DNA of 64,000 nucleotides from an uncultured Pelagibacteraceae bacterium (GCA_902519255.1 CABYIV010000001.1:248001-312000); one strand, 5' to 3'; positions 27,245 through 36,506 are shown, numbered from the stretch's first letter. Notes: generated by a model from the sequence alone, not told the origin. Translations and numbers: made by a program.

Positions 27245-28365
27245 AAAAAGTTGCAATTGTAGGAGCTGGTATATCTGGTTTGTATCTTGCAAATGAATTA
27301 AACAAAAATACTGAAATAGACTATAAAATCTTTGAAAAAAAAGATTATCTTAATTTAAATGAAGGTTATGGCATTCAACTTTCAGTTAATAGTATTAATT
27401 TGTTAAATAAAGTAGGATTTAAAAATATTTCAGCATCAGATGTTTATTATCCAACAAAAGTTAATTTTTTCCAGGCTAAAAATATTAAAAAGATTTGTGA
27501 AATTGATTTAAAGCAATTCAATAATGTAAACGACCGTTACACAACACTTAAAAGATCAACATTAACAAAGTTTTTAATTGGCAATATACCTGAGGAAAAA
27601 ATTCAATTTAAAGCCGATATTCAAAATATCGAATATAATGAAAAAATAAAGATTTCTTGGAATAATAACAATGAAAGTTTCGATTATATAGTAATTGCAG
27701 ACGGTGTTTTTTCAAAATTAAAATCTCAAATATCAAATAATCATTTAAACCCAATTTTTAATGGGAACATTGCTTTAAGGGCGAATTTAAAACAACATGA
27801 AAAAGATAATATTTCTATTTATATGGGGTCAAATTTTCACTATGTAACTTATCCTGTAAATCAAAAACTCGAATATAATTTCGTTGCTATAATCAAAAAG
27901 AAACTAACAACTAAAGAAATTGAAAATAAAAATATTCTTAATTCAGAAACATTTATAAAATCTTTAAAAGACTTTATTTCACAAAATTCTACTATAAATT
28001 TGGAAAGTTTAGCAAATATAAAGTGTTTTCCTGTATTTGTAAGCACTGAATTACCCACACTAAAATATCAAAATACTTATTTGAGTGGTGATGCTTTATT
28101 TGCTTTTCCACCTTCTTTTGCACAAGGTGCTTCTCAAAGTATTGAAACAGCAAATGGTATTTTAGAAAATATTACAAATTCAAATAGTATTTATAAAGAT
28201 AAGATAAGTAAAATATTACTAGTAAATAAAAGATCAAAATTAAACCATTTTGCCTTCCATTTAACTAATCCAATAATAATATTAATTAGAAATATTGTTT
28301 TGAAATTTTTATCAAAAAATAAAAAATTTCTAGAGAGTTATCTTGGAAAAATATATAGAAATTAA
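27241..28365 (+). CDS. FAD-dependent monooxygenase, UbiH/salicylate hydroxylase-like
   Basis: 374 residues with the aromatic hydroxylase pattern: dinucleotide motif VGAGISGLYLANEL (7-20), the middle DG motif YIVIADGVFSK, and the C-terminal flavin motif YLSGDALFAFPPSFAQGASQSIETA. These enzymes hydroxylate aromatic rings, for example in ubiquinone synthesis (UbiH/UbiF/UbiL) or aromatic breakdown. The exact substrate is not visible; ubiquinone hydroxylation is possible but unproven. It starts inside the mutY stop (ATGA) and its 3' end overlaps ccrM by 4 bp in a convergent arrangement. Confidence 0.85.
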   Translation: MKKVAIVGAGISGLYLANELNKNTEIDYKIFEKKDYLNLNEGYGIQLSVNSINLLNKVGFKNISASDVYYPTKVNFFQAKNIKKICEIDLKQFNNVNDRYTTLKRSTLTKFLIGNIPEEKIQFKADIQNIEYNEKIKISWNNNNESFDYIVIADGVFSKLKSQISNNHLNPIFNGNIALRANLKQHEKDNISIYMGSNFHYVTYPVNQKLEYNFVAIIKKKLTTKEIENKNILNSETFIKSLKDFISQNSTINLESLANIKCFPVFVSTELPTLKYQNTYLSGDALFAFPPSFAQGASQSIETANGILENITNSNSIYKDKISKILLVNKRSKLNHFAFHLTNPIIILIRNIVLKFLSKNKKFLESYLGKIYRN

Positions 28366-29435
28366 GTAGTTGGCCTTAGTCTTTGCCTCAAATCATCAAT
28401 TGGTTTGAGTGAATTACCTGATTTATAATACCAAAAAGTCCAACCGTTACAGCTCTCAGCACCTAATATTTGTGCAGCAACTTTATGAATTGATCCTTCT
28501 GATTTCCGATATTTTATACTACCATCAATCATAATTTTCGCATTGATTTGTTTTTTTTGATCAAAAATTTCAGTACCAGGTTTAATAATTCCTAATTCAA
28601 CCAAAGATCCAAATGGCACTCTTGGTTTGGATCTATTATTTTTTATAGTATCTAAATATTCATCTTCTATAATTTTTGTATTTTTAATTCTTTTACTTGC
28701 AGCTTCAAAATAGTTTTTTTCTTTTTCTATACCAAAATAATTTCTACCTAACTTTTTTGAAACTACAGCAGTTGTTCCCGTACCGAGAAACGGGTCCAAT
28801 ATTAAATCGCCTTTATTAGACGATGCTAATATAATTCTGTGCAATAAAGATTCTGGCTTTTGCGTTGAGTGAACTTTATTACCATTATTTTTAAGTCTTT
28901 CTTTTCCATTACATATAGGTAAATTCCATGTAGATCTCATCTGTAGATCATCGTTTAAACATTTAAGTGATTGATAATTAAAAGTATATTTTGATCCTTC
29001 ACTTTTTGATGCCCATATAAGTGTTTCGTGCGCATTCGTAAAACGTGTTCCTCTAAAATTTGGCATAGGGTTATTTTTGTTCCAAATCACATCATTTAGT
29101 ATCCAAAAACCTAAATCTTGCATTTTTGAACCAACTCTAAAAATATTATGATAACTTCCTATAACCCATATAGATCCATTTTTTTTTAAAATTCTTTTAC
29201 ATTCTTTGAGCCATTGAACTGAAAACTCATCATAACTTTTAAAACTATCAAATTTATCCCACGCATCGTCTACAGCATCGACTTTAGATCTATCAGGTCG
29301 ACTTAATTCTTTTTTCAGTTGAAGGTTGTAAGGTGGATCTGCAAATATCAGATCAAAACTTTCAGCCGGAATTTTTTTTAATTCCTTAATACTATCTCCA
29401 TTAATAATTTTATTTTTTATGTCTGAAATGATCAT
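28362..29435 (-). CDS. ccrM: Cell-cycle DNA adenine methyltransferase CcrM (GANTC)
   Basis: 357-residue beta-class N6-adenine methyltransferase. Motif IV is DPPY (33-36) in IFADPPYNLQL and the SAM-binding motif follows in the order of this class as LDPFLGTGTTAVVSKKLGRNY. The C-terminal domain (about 275-357) with SLVELGIIKPGTEIF, IHKVAAQILG and SCNGWTFWYYK is the extra domain special to CcrM, which methylates GANTC in alphaproteobacteria. The partner restriction enzyme is absent, as expected for an orphan regulator. It follows rnhB, a neighbour seen in many alphaproteobacteria. Its upstream region carries two GANTC sites inside the candidate promoter. Confidence 0.95.
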   Translation of the reverse strand: MIISDIKNKIINGDSIKELKKIPAESFDLIFADPPYNLQLKKELSRPDRSKVDAVDDAWDKFDSFKSYDEFSVQWLKECKRILKKNGSIWVIGSYHNIFRVGSKMQDLGFWILNDVIWNKNNPMPNFRGTRFTNAHETLIWASKSEGSKYTFNYQSLKCLNDDLQMRSTWNLPICNGKERLKNNGNKVHSTQKPESLLHRIILASSNKGDLILDPFLGTGTTAVVSKKLGRNYFGIEKEKNYFEAASKRIKNTKIIEDEYLDTIKNNRSKPRVPFGSLVELGIIKPGTEIFDQKKQINAKIMIDGSIKYRKSEGSIHKVAAQILGAESCNGWTFWYYKSGNSLKPIDDLRQRLRPTT

Positions 29436-29448
29436 TTTATATTTTTGA

Positions 29449-29477
29449 ATTAGACTCCAGTCAGGAGTCTACGTCAA
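29449..29477 (-). promoter_or_regulatory. Candidate ccrM promoter containing two GANTC sites
   Basis: On the minus strand TTGACG (29477-29472), a 17-bp spacer, and TCTAAT (29454-29449) form a good sigma70-like promoter; the start point would fall only about 7 nt before the ccrM ATG. The spacer and the first bases of the -10 hold GACTC (29469-29465) and GAGTC (29457-29453), both CcrM targets. Confidence 0.65.
29452..29470. repeat. Perfect inverted repeat with GANTC in each arm
   Basis: AGACTCCagtcaGGAGTCT: 7-bp perfect arms around a 5-nt loop, 17-35 bp upstream of ccrM. No T-run follows on either strand, so it is not an intrinsic terminator. Each arm contains one GANTC methylation site. Confidence 0.9.
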
Positions 29478-29516
29478 CCTGTGATTGAATTTATTGATTG
29501 ATAGTTGTTATGATTA

Positions 29517-30089
29517 TTATTTAAGACTCAATATCTTGTGTATTGGTTGGAAGGTTTTTCTATGAAATCTAGTCACTCCAAATTTTTTAATAGCTTTAAT
29601 ATGATCTTTAGTTCCATAACCTGCATTATTATCCCAGCCGTATTTTTTAAAAGAAAAAGACATCTTTTTCATTAGCTTATCTCTTTCAACTTTAGCAATA
29701 ATCGATGCGGCTGAAATTTCAGGAATTTTTTCATCACCTTTTACAATAGTTTTAATTACATAATTTTTTAAGTCTGGTGGTTTATTACCATCTATTAAAA
29801 CTTTTTTAGGTTTCAATTTGAGTTTCTTAATTGCTCTTTTCATTGAAAGTAGGCTAGCATTTAAAATATTAATTTTTTCAATTTCCTTTATTGATGCAGA
29901 TCCTAACGCCCAAACTGAATTTTTTTTTATATATTTAGCTAAAGTTTCCCTTTGAATTTTGTTAAGTTTTTTTGAATCTTTAAGAATTTTTCTATTAATT
30001 TCTTTATTTAATATAACAGCAACTGCATAAACTGGTCCTACAAGGCTCCCTCTTCCAACTTCATCAACCCCAGCAATAATTTTTTTCAT
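29517..30089 (-). CDS. rnhB: Ribonuclease HII
   Basis: 190 residues. The catalytic acidic set of RNase HII is visible: Asp9 and Glu10 in AGVDEVGRGSLVGP, the Asp in VLIDGNKPP, and ISAASIIAKVERD further on. It removes RNA, including single ribonucleotides, from DNA. It is 19 bp after the uracil-DNA glycosylase gene and 81 bp before ccrM; that gap, one of the largest in the window, carries the candidate ccrM promoter. Size is normal for bacterial RNase HII. Confidence 0.95.
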   Translation of the reverse strand: MKKIIAGVDEVGRGSLVGPVYAVAVILNKEINRKILKDSKKLNKIQRETLAKYIKKNSVWALGSASIKEIEKINILNASLLSMKRAIKKLKLKPKKVLIDGNKPPDLKNYVIKTIVKGDEKIPEISAASIIAKVERDKLMKKMSFSFKKYGWDNNAGYGTKDHIKAIKKFGVTRFHRKTFQPIHKILSLK

Positions 30090-30108
30090 ATAAAATATTA
30101 TTAAAAAT

Positions 30109-30813
30109 TTAAATCTCTAAACCAGTTTCATCTATTTTTTTTCTAATTTCTTTAAGATCGGCCCAAGAATATTTTTTTTGCTCTGCTTGTCTTAGTAGAT
30201 ATGCTGGGTGAAAAGTTATCATTGTTAAATATGTTTTATTATTAATTATTACTTCCTTCCATTTTCCTCTTTCTTTAGAGATTTTAATTTTATTCCCGAA
30301 GAGCGCTTCCATTGCTGTGCTTCCCATTAAAATAAGTATTTCTGGATTTATAATCGAAATATGTTTTCTTAAATATTCAGAGTATCTATTTATTTCTGAT
30401 ATTTCAGGCTTTCTGTTATTTGGAGGTCTATAATTTACAACATTAGTTATATAAACGTTAGTTCTATCTAAATTAATAGCTTTCAACATTTTATTTAAAA
30501 GCATTCCTGCATCACCAACAAAAGGTTTTCCTAATTCATCTTCTTTTTGTCCAGGTCCTTCACCTACAATCATTATTTTTGAAGATGAATATCCATCACT
30601 GAAAACAATATTTTTTGCACTATTTTTTAGTTCACAATCTTCAATCTTTTCTATTTCAACTCTAAGTTTTGCTAATTCTTCAGATTTTTCCTCATTAGAA
30701 GCATTATTTTTAAATCTATTTATTGGCTCATCACTAAATTCATATTCAATACCTAGCTCGTTTATTAAATCATTATCAAATATGTCATTTTGATTTTTTT
30801 CATTTAAAGTCAT
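30109..30813 (-). CDS. Uracil-DNA glycosylase, family 4/5 type
   Basis: 234 residues. The active-site motif GEGPGQKEDELGKPFVG (starting near residue 84) and the TFHPAYLLR motif near the C-terminus match the UDG superfamily, and YITNVVNYRPPNNRKP is typical of the iron-sulfur type. However, only one Cys (in EDCELKN) is present in the whole protein, so the four-Cys cluster of classical family 4 enzymes cannot form. The first 60 residues are a low-complexity acidic leader. It removes uracil from DNA in base excision repair. Divergent from the TPR gene with 10 bp between start codons. Confidence 0.87.
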   Translation of the reverse strand: MTLNEKNQNDIFDNDLINELGIEYEFSDEPINRFKNNASNEEKSEELAKLRVEIEKIEDCELKNSAKNIVFSDGYSSSKIMIVGEGPGQKEDELGKPFVGDAGMLLNKMLKAINLDRTNVYITNVVNYRPPNNRKPEISEINRYSEYLRKHISIINPEILILMGSTAMEALFGNKIKISKERGKWKEVIINNKTYLTMITFHPAYLLRQAEQKKYSWADLKEIRKKIDETGLEI

Positions 30814-30823
30814 AAAGTAAAAA

Positions 30824-32503
30824 ATGTTCTTAAAAATTTTTTGTTTTATAATATTAATTCTATACCAAACAAATCTCTATTCAAAAGCAGCGAATGAAAA
30901 AGAATTCAACCAGAAGTATCTATCAAATTATCTTTCAGCATTATTATCATTTGATAACCAGAAAAATAACGATGCTCTTAAGTTTTTTGAAAATTCAAAA
31001 ATATTAATTCAATCACATGATAGTTTTTTGCAAGAATATGTATTTTCTTTACTTTTGGACGGACAGGTTAAAAAAGCAATTAAACAAGTAAAATATTCTA
31101 ATACCTCAATAGGAGGAGATTTTTTTGAAGGAAATTTATTATTAATTTTAGATAGCATTAACAAGAAAAAGTTTAAACAAGCAGCTTTGAAGTTAAAAAA
31201 ATTGGAAAAGTTCAAAGAGGACGACTCGTACAAATTTATAATTTATTCTAGCTTAAAAAGTTACATTGATCTTTTTATATATAAAAAATCTGACATTGTT
31301 GAGCAATTTGGAAAATTAGATTTGATAAACATGGCTTTTCAAAATTGTTATTTGAATTCCAAAAAAACTGAGCCTTATTTTTTAAATTTAATTAACGATC
31401 CTCAAAGTGATTACTCTAGATATACTTTTTTTTATTTGAGTAACGAAGTGTCTAATAATGACCTTGCAACAGTTGATAATTTTGCAGATACAATAGATCC
31501 TTTAAGAAGTAGTTTGCTTGTTTCTCAAGTAAAAAAATGGATAGATGAAAAAAAATATACAAAATTAACACAGCATTTTTCATGTCAAAATGAGAATGAT
31601 ATTTTGGCAGAATTCTTTTTCCTTATATCTAATTTTTATTCATCTCAAAGTAGATTTGATTACTCAAACATATATTTAAATATTTCAAATTATTTAAATC
31701 CAAAATTTTATTTTAATTTATCATTAATAGCTGAAAACTATCAGTCTAATAATAATTATGATCTAGCAAAAAAAACTTTCGAAAAATTTGATGATAAGGA
31801 TGAAATATTTTTTTGGTACAAAACAAAGAAGATTGCCAGAATTATAGCAGAGGAAGAAAATTATGATGCAAGTTTGAACTATATATTAAAAAATCTTGAA
31901 AAATTTAATAATAAATCGACAAAGATGATTTATGATTTGGCAAATATTTACAAAAACTTTAAAAAATATGATGAGGCTATAAATTATTATACTTTGGCCT
32001 TAAAAAATTTGGATAAAAATTCTATGGCTTATGCAGATGTTCTCTATCGCAGAGGTGGAGCGTATGAAAGATTAAAAAATTATGATTTGGCGGATAAGGA
32101 TTTGCTAAATTCAATTAAAATTAGACCTGACGAACCCTATACACTTAACTATCTCGCTTATAGTTGGTTAGAAAGAGGATATAAAATTGAAGAAGCAATA
32201 GAAATGTTAAATCAAGCTTACAAAGGGAAAGAAGAAGACCCTTACATAACAGACTCTGTTGGTTGGGGTTATTATTTGACAGGAAATTATATTGAGGCAG
32301 AAAAATATTTAAGAAAAGCTGTTGAATTGTTACCAAGTGATCCTGTTGCAAGTGATCATTATGGAGATGTTCTTTGGCAATTAAATAGAAAAATCCAAGC
32401 TAATTATTTTTGGAAAAGTGCTTTAAATAGCGATGAAGCAGATGAAGAATTGAAAATTAAAGTTAAGGAAAAATTATATAATGGCTTAAATAATAATTCT
32501 TAA
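30824..32503 (+). CDS. TPR repeat protein, probably exported
   Basis: 559 residues. The N-terminus is a signal-like hydrophobic helix (about 2-18, ending YSKAANEKEF); the rest is helical repeats. Clear TPR units appear in the last third, for example YRRGGAYERLKNYDLADKD, YLAYSWLERGYKIEEAIEML and GWGYYLTGNYIEAEKYLRKA. Similar TPR proteins sit next to ispE in other alphaproteobacteria. Function is unknown; TPR domains mediate protein contacts and this one would act in the periplasm or on the membrane. It abuts ispE without a gap. Confidence 0.85.
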   Translation: MFLKIFCFIILILYQTNLYSKAANEKEFNQKYLSNYLSALLSFDNQKNNDALKFFENSKILIQSHDSFLQEYVFSLLLDGQVKKAIKQVKYSNTSIGGDFFEGNLLLILDSINKKKFKQAALKLKKLEKFKEDDSYKFIIYSSLKSYIDLFIYKKSDIVEQFGKLDLINMAFQNCYLNSKKTEPYFLNLINDPQSDYSRYTFFYLSNEVSNNDLATVDNFADTIDPLRSSLLVSQVKKWIDEKKYTKLTQHFSCQNENDILAEFFFLISNFYSSQSRFDYSNIYLNISNYLNPKFYFNLSLIAENYQSNNNYDLAKKTFEKFDDKDEIFFWYKTKKIARIIAEEENYDASLNYILKNLEKFNNKSTKMIYDLANIYKNFKKYDEAINYYTLALKNLDKNSMAYADVLYRRGGAYERLKNYDLADKDLLNSIKIRPDEPYTLNYLAYSWLERGYKIEEAIEMLNQAYKGKEEDPYITDSVGWGYYLTGNYIEAEKYLRKAVELLPSDPVASDHYGDVLWQLNRKIQANYFWKSALNSDEADEELKIKVKEKLYNGLNNNS

Positions 32504-33346
32504 ATGAAGTTTCATAAAATAAAATCATTTGCAAAAGTAAACTTAACTTTAAAAATTTTAAATAAATACTCAAATGGTTATCATAAAATCGAAAGTTTAA
32601 TATCCAAGATCAATTTGGCTGATGAAATTTTAATAAAAGAGACACAAGGTTCAAAAAATAGAATATCGTTTAGTGGGAAATTTTCCTCAAATATTTCAAA
32701 TACAAATACAATTTCAAAACTACTAAAAATCTTAAATGATCAAAATTATATTAAAAATAAAAAATTCAATATCAAAGTAAAAAAAAATATACCCCAATCT
32801 TCTGGTATGGGGGGAGGATCTATGAATGCAGCATCCATTTTGAACTACCTATTTAAAAAAAGAATAATTAAAACTACAAAAAATAATTTAATTAAAATTG
32901 CAAATAAAGTTGGTTCAGATGTAATTTTGGGTCTTTATGAGAGTCCAATGATCCTACAAGGGCAAAATATAAGTAAAATTAATAAAAAATTAAATTTTCA
33001 TTTGTTAATAATAAAGCCTAATTTTGGATGTTCTACTAAGATGATTTATGCAAAACACAGAGGATTTTCAAAGAGCCTGTTCCATAAATCAAACAACATT
33101 AACAGACAAGATTTATTAAAAGTTTCGAATAACGATTTAGAGAGAGCAGCTTTTAATAAATATCCAATTTTAAGAAGAATCAAAAGTTATTTGCAAAATT
33201 TAGATAATATTTACTTTGCAAATATGACAGGCTCGGGTTCGACTATAATTGGTTATTTTTTAACCAAAAATGCGGCAATAAAAGCTCAAAAAAAATTAAA
33301 AAATAAATATAAAAACTATTGGTGTATTTACTCTAAAACTATATAA
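32504..33346 (+). CDS. ispE: 4-diphosphocytidyl-2-C-methyl-D-erythritol kinase IspE
   Basis: 280-residue GHMP kinase of the MEP pathway. The ATP-binding glycine-rich motif IPQSSGMGGGSMNAAS is visible in the first half, the N-terminus SFAKVNLTLKILNKYSNGYH has the substrate-site Lys and His, and the C-terminal GHMP motif is NMTGSGSTIIGYF. Product feeds isoprenoid synthesis together with IspH, encoded separately at 14862. It starts directly after the TPR gene, and its stop is 33 bp before tRNA-Gln. Confidence 0.93.
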   Translation: MKFHKIKSFAKVNLTLKILNKYSNGYHKIESLISKINLADEILIKETQGSKNRISFSGKFSSNISNTNTISKLLKILNDQNYIKNKKFNIKVKKNIPQSSGMGGGSMNAASILNYLFKKRIIKTTKNNLIKIANKVGSDVILGLYESPMILQGQNISKINKKLNFHLLIIKPNFGCSTKMIYAKHRGFSKSLFHKSNNINRQDLLKVSNNDLERAAFNKYPILRRIKSYLQNLDNIYFANMTGSGSTIIGYFLTKNAAIKAQKKLKNKYKNYWCIYSKTI

Positions 33347-33378
33347 AGCTTTTTTTTTGTGATATACGAAAAACATCT

Positions 33379-33453
33379 TGGGGTGTAGCCAAGTGGTAAG
33401 GCAGCGGTTTTTGGTACCGCCATTCCTAGGTTCGAATCCTAGCACCCCAGCCA
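33379..33453 (+). tRNA. tRNA-Gln (anticodon UUG)
   Basis: A full cloverleaf can be folded: acceptor stem TGGGGTG paired with CACCCCA, D arm from GCCAAGTGGTAAGGC, anticodon stem GCGGT/ACCGC with loop TTTTGGT giving anticodon TTG (Gln), T arm CTAGG-TTCGAAT-CCTAG, discriminator G, and a genome-encoded CCA at 33451-33453. It lies between ispE and the CCA-adding enzyme gene, whose ATG begins only 3 nt after the CCA. Confidence 0.96.
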
Positions 33454-33456
33454 TTT

Positions 33457-34728
33457 ATGAAAGCTTTACTTAAAAAAATTTTTCAAAACAAAAAAATTTC
33501 AAGCTATAAAGATCTCAAATTTCTAGATTTAAAAAATAATAAGGGAGTAAATAAAATATTTGGTGTAATAAATAACCACAATGAAACCAGCGAGATTAGA
33601 TATGTTGGTGGTTGTGTAAGAAAAATTTTAAATGATGAAAAAACAGATGATATCGACCTTGCAACTAATTTAACTCCTGATCAGATTAGGCAATGTTTAG
33701 ATAAAAACCAAATAAAGTTTTTTGAAACAGGAATTGAACATGGCACAATCACAGCAGTGATTGATGATCAAAATTTTGAAATTACAACATTAAGAAAAGA
33801 TGTAAAAACAGATGGAAGGCATGCTGTCGTAGAATATACAACTAATTGGAAGGAAGATTCATTAAGGAGAGATTTTTCAATAAATTCAATATATTCAGAT
33901 TTAGACGGGAATTTATATGATCCAAATTCTGGTTATAAAGATTTAAATGTTGGAATAATTAAATTTATAGGTGATCCAGAAACTAGAATAAAAGAAGATT
34001 ATTTAAGAATTATTAGATATTTAAGATTTTATACTGAATATAGCAAAATCGATCATGAAATTAATATAATAAAAATCATTAAAAAAAATATAGAGGGTTT
34101 AGGAAAAATATCAAAAGAAAGACAATTCAATGAATTAAAAAAAATTCTCAAATTGGATAACTTTTTAAAGTTATTTAAAAATAAAACCTCTTGTGAATTA
34201 TTTTCATTAATTTTCCCTCAACTAAAAAATTTTAAAAAATTGAGCAAGTTATCAAAACCACAAGAAAAGATATTAAAAAATAAAAGTTTAAATTTCGTCG
34301 TTTCTTTTCTTGTAATCGATGAAACTGACAATTCTGACTATTTTGTGTTTAAATATAATTTACCCAATGAGTTAAAAGATAAAATTAATTTTCTAAAAAA
34401 TAATTCGCTAAATAAAGATAGTACTACAATTTTTAACAAGAAAGATTTACAAAAAATATTTTATTATGAGGGTAAATCTAGCACAATCGATTTAATTGAT
34501 TTCAATTTATTATATTTTAAACAAAGTAAAAAACTTTCAGAATTAAAAACTTACTTTGAAAAATTAGATAAACCAGAATTTCCAATAAAAGCTCAGTTAT
34601 TAATAAATGATTATGGATTAAAGGAGGGAAGGGAATTGGGTCAAAAATTAAAAAATTTAGAAATGAAATGGATTGAAAATAATTTTAATTTATCAAAAAA
34701 AGATATGGAAAAAGTTTTATCAAATTAA
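33457..34728 (+). CDS. cca: CCA tRNA nucleotidyltransferase / poly(A) polymerase family
   Basis: 423 residues. The class II nucleotidyltransferase core is clear: [12 protein letters not shown] near residue 46, the metal-binding [26 protein letters not shown], and [11 protein letters not shown]. The later [11 protein letters not shown] marks the tRNA-binding head. It adds or repairs CCA at tRNA 3' ends; some homologues add poly(A). Its start lies 3 nt after a tRNA-Gln gene, leaving no room for a normal leader unless the ribosome site is inside the tRNA. The 3' end overlaps greA by 4 bp in a convergent layout. Confidence 0.92.
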   Translation: MKALLKKIFQNKKISSYKDLKFLDLKNNKGVNKIFGVINNHNETSEIRYVGGCVRKILNDEKTDDIDLATNLTPDQIRQCLDKNQIKFFETGIEHGTITAVIDDQNFEITTLRKDVKTDGRHAVVEYTTNWKEDSLRRDFSINSIYSDLDGNLYDPNSGYKDLNVGIIKFIGDPETRIKEDYLRIIRYLRFYTEYSKIDHEINIIKIIKKNIEGLGKISKERQFNELKKILKLDNFLKLFKNKTSCELFSLIFPQLKNFKKLSKLSKPQEKILKNKSLNFVVSFLVIDETDNSDYFVFKYNLPNELKDKINFLKNNSLNKDSTTIFNKKDLQKIFYYEGKSSTIDLIDFNLLYFKQSKKLSELKTYFEKLDKPEFPIKAQLLINDYGLKEGRELGQKLKNLEMKWIENNFNLSKKDMEKVLSN

Positions 34729-35201
34729 ACGTATTTTACGTCTACAATCTCAAAATTTTTTGTCCCTGCTGGTGTATTTATCTCTACAAGATCGCCTTTA
34801 TTTTTACCTATAAGACCTTTTCCTATTGGTGATTGAAAATAAAGAAGCTTTTGTTTTAGATCTGCCTCGTCTTTCCCGACAATTTTGTAATTTATTTTTT
34901 CATTTGTATCTAAATTTTGAAGGTAGACTGTAGATCCAAATATCACCTTCCCATCATTACTAATCTTGGTGATATCAATTACATTTGCTCTTGCAATTAA
35001 ATCCTCAACTTCTTGAATTCTTCCCTCGTTATGAGATTGCTGTTCTTTTGCAGCATGATATTCAGCATTTTCTTTCAAATCTCCATGTGATCTTGCTTCA
35101 GCAATGGCTGCAACAATTTCGGGTCTCTTTTTTTCTTTTAAAAAAATTAATTCACTTTTTAATTTTTCTAATCCTTCAGTAGTAATTGGTTCTTTATCCA
35201 T
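34725..35201 (-). CDS. greA: Transcription elongation factor GreA
   Basis: 158 residues. N-terminal antiparallel coiled coil (about 1-75) contains the tip motif [16 protein letters not shown], where the acidic residues stimulate RNA cleavage by backtracked RNA polymerase; the C-terminal FKBP-like domain ends in [21 protein letters not shown]-type sequence. Length is normal. It is the third gene in the minus-strand row trmL-hemF-greA, with 3 bp to hemF, and converges on cca with a 4-bp overlap. Confidence 0.95.
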   Translation of the reverse strand: MDKEPITTEGLEKLKSELIFLKEKKRPEIVAAIAEARSHGDLKENAEYHAAKEQQSHNEGRIQEVEDLIARANVIDITKISNDGKVIFGSTVYLQNLDTNEKINYKIVGKDEADLKQKLLYFQSPIGKGLIGKNKGDLVEINTPAGTKNFEIVDVKYV

Positions 35202-35204
35202 AAT

Positions 35205-36029
35205 TTACCATTTAGCTGTTGGTGGTAATGACATAAGTATAGCTTCAACATTTCCACCAGTTTGTAAACCAAATTTTGTCCCCCTATCATGTAATAAATT
35301 AAATTCAACATATCTACCTCTTTTTTTGTATTGGATTTCTTTATCTTTAATTGTCCATTTTAATTTATTTTTTTTCTCAATTATTTCATTAGAAATATTT
35401 TTAAAACTTATTCCCACTTCTCGAACAAAAGAAAAATCTTTTTCCCAATTATTTTTTTTATAATCAAAAAAAATCCCGCCAATACCTCTTGGCTCTTTCC
35501 TATGCGGTAAATAAAAATATTTATCACACCACTTTTTATATTTTTTGTAATAATTTTTGTTGTGTTTATTACATGATTTTTTTAGTTCTGAATGAAACCA
35601 ATTTTCTAATTTCTTATCTTTCATACAAGGTGTAACATCCATTCCACCTCCAAACCAACCAAATGAAGTAACTATATACCTCGTGTTAAAATGCATTGCG
35701 GGCACATGAGGATTTTTCATATGCATAACAACAGATATTCCAGATGCCCAAAATTTAGAACTTGTTTTAGTACCTGGTACTTTATTTTTAAATTCATTTG
35801 AAAATTTTCCATAAACTTCTGAAAAATTTACTCCAACTTTATCAAAAATTTTACCGTTTTCTAAAATTCTATATTGTCCTCCACCTTCATCATTACTTTT
35901 ACTTCTATTCCAATTTGTAATTTTAAATTTGGTTTTTTTGCCCTCTTTTTCCTCTATTTCTCTACAAAGCACTTCTTGTAAAGTTTTAAACCAATTTTTT
36001 GCTAATTTCTTTTTTATGTATTGATCCAT
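35205..36029 (-). CDS. hemF: Oxygen-dependent coproporphyrinogen III oxidase HemF
   Basis: 274 residues. Family motifs visible: HMKNPHVPAMHFNTRY in the middle, WFGGGMDVTPC, the HRKEPRGIGGIFFDY segment, and GRYVEFNLLHDRGTKFGLQTGGN near the C-terminus. It converts coproporphyrinogen III to protoporphyrinogen IX with O2, supplying heme for the bc1 and aa3 complexes. It ends with MSLPP, the usual C-terminus. It begins directly after trmL on the minus strand. No HemN is in the window. Confidence 0.95.
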   Translation of the reverse strand: MDQYIKKKLAKNWFKTLQEVLCREIEEKEGKKTKFKITNWNRSKSNDEGGGQYRILENGKIFDKVGVNFSEVYGKFSNEFKNKVPGTKTSSKFWASGISVVMHMKNPHVPAMHFNTRYIVTSFGWFGGGMDVTPCMKDKKLENWFHSELKKSCNKHNKNYYKKYKKWCDKYFYLPHRKEPRGIGGIFFDYKKNNWEKDFSFVREVGISFKNISNEIIEKKNKLKWTIKDKEIQYKKRGRYVEFNLLHDRGTKFGLQTGGNVEAILMSLPPTAKW

Positions 36030-36506
36030 TTAACCTAACTGTCTTATAAATTCTGAAGCTCCTATGGCCACTGATATTGAAATGTTTAACGATCTTTTAT
36101 TTTTTATCATTGGAATCTTAATTCTTTCATTAACCTTAGAATGTACATATTCTGGAACACCAGCACTTTCTCTGCCAAAGAGCAATATATCATTACGCTT
36201 AAATTTAAACTTTGTATAAACTTTGCTAGCTTTTGTCGTCATTAAAACTACTCTATTTTTACTATTTTTATCAAAGAATTCTTTAGGGCTCTTGTAAAAT
36301 TTAATTTCACTGTAATCTAAATAATCCATAACAACTCTCTTGAACCTTTTATCGCTAAATAAAAACCCACAAGGTTCAATTATTTCTAAACCAGCACCTA
36401 GGCAAGAACAAGTTCGAATAATTGAAGCTGTATTTTGAGGAATATCCGGCTGATATAGAGCTACTTTTAGACCGTGTTTTAAAGGTTTCTGTGTCATTGT
36501 TACCAT
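36030..36506 (-). CDS. trmL: tRNA (cytidine/uridine-34-2'-O)-methyltransferase TrmL
   Basis: 158-residue SPOUT methyltransferase. Motifs in order: [33 protein letters not shown] at the start (quoted in part as [14 protein letters not shown]), the [11 protein letters not shown] motif, and [16 protein letters not shown] at the end, all typical of the TrmL subgroup that modifies the wobble base. Starts at 36506 or 36497 are both possible. Divergent from petA; 60 bp lie between their start codons. Confidence 0.92.
   Translation of the reverse strand: MVTMTQKPLKHGLKVALYQPDIPQNTASIIRTCSCLGAGLEIIEPCGFLFSDKRFKRVVMDYLDYSEIKFYKSPKEFFDKNSKNRVVLMTTKASKVYTKFKFKRNDILLFGRESAGVPEYVHSKVNERIKIPMIKNKRSLNISISVAIGASEFIRQLG

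Noticed and set aside
29452-29470. The ccrM hairpin as a transcription terminator of rnhB
   Set aside because: No T-run follows on either strand, and it lies inside a good promoter match.
33345-33358. AAAGC followed by a T-run after ispE as an intrinsic terminator
   Set aside because: No stem-loop precedes the T-run; the AAAGCTTT is a loop-less palindrome.
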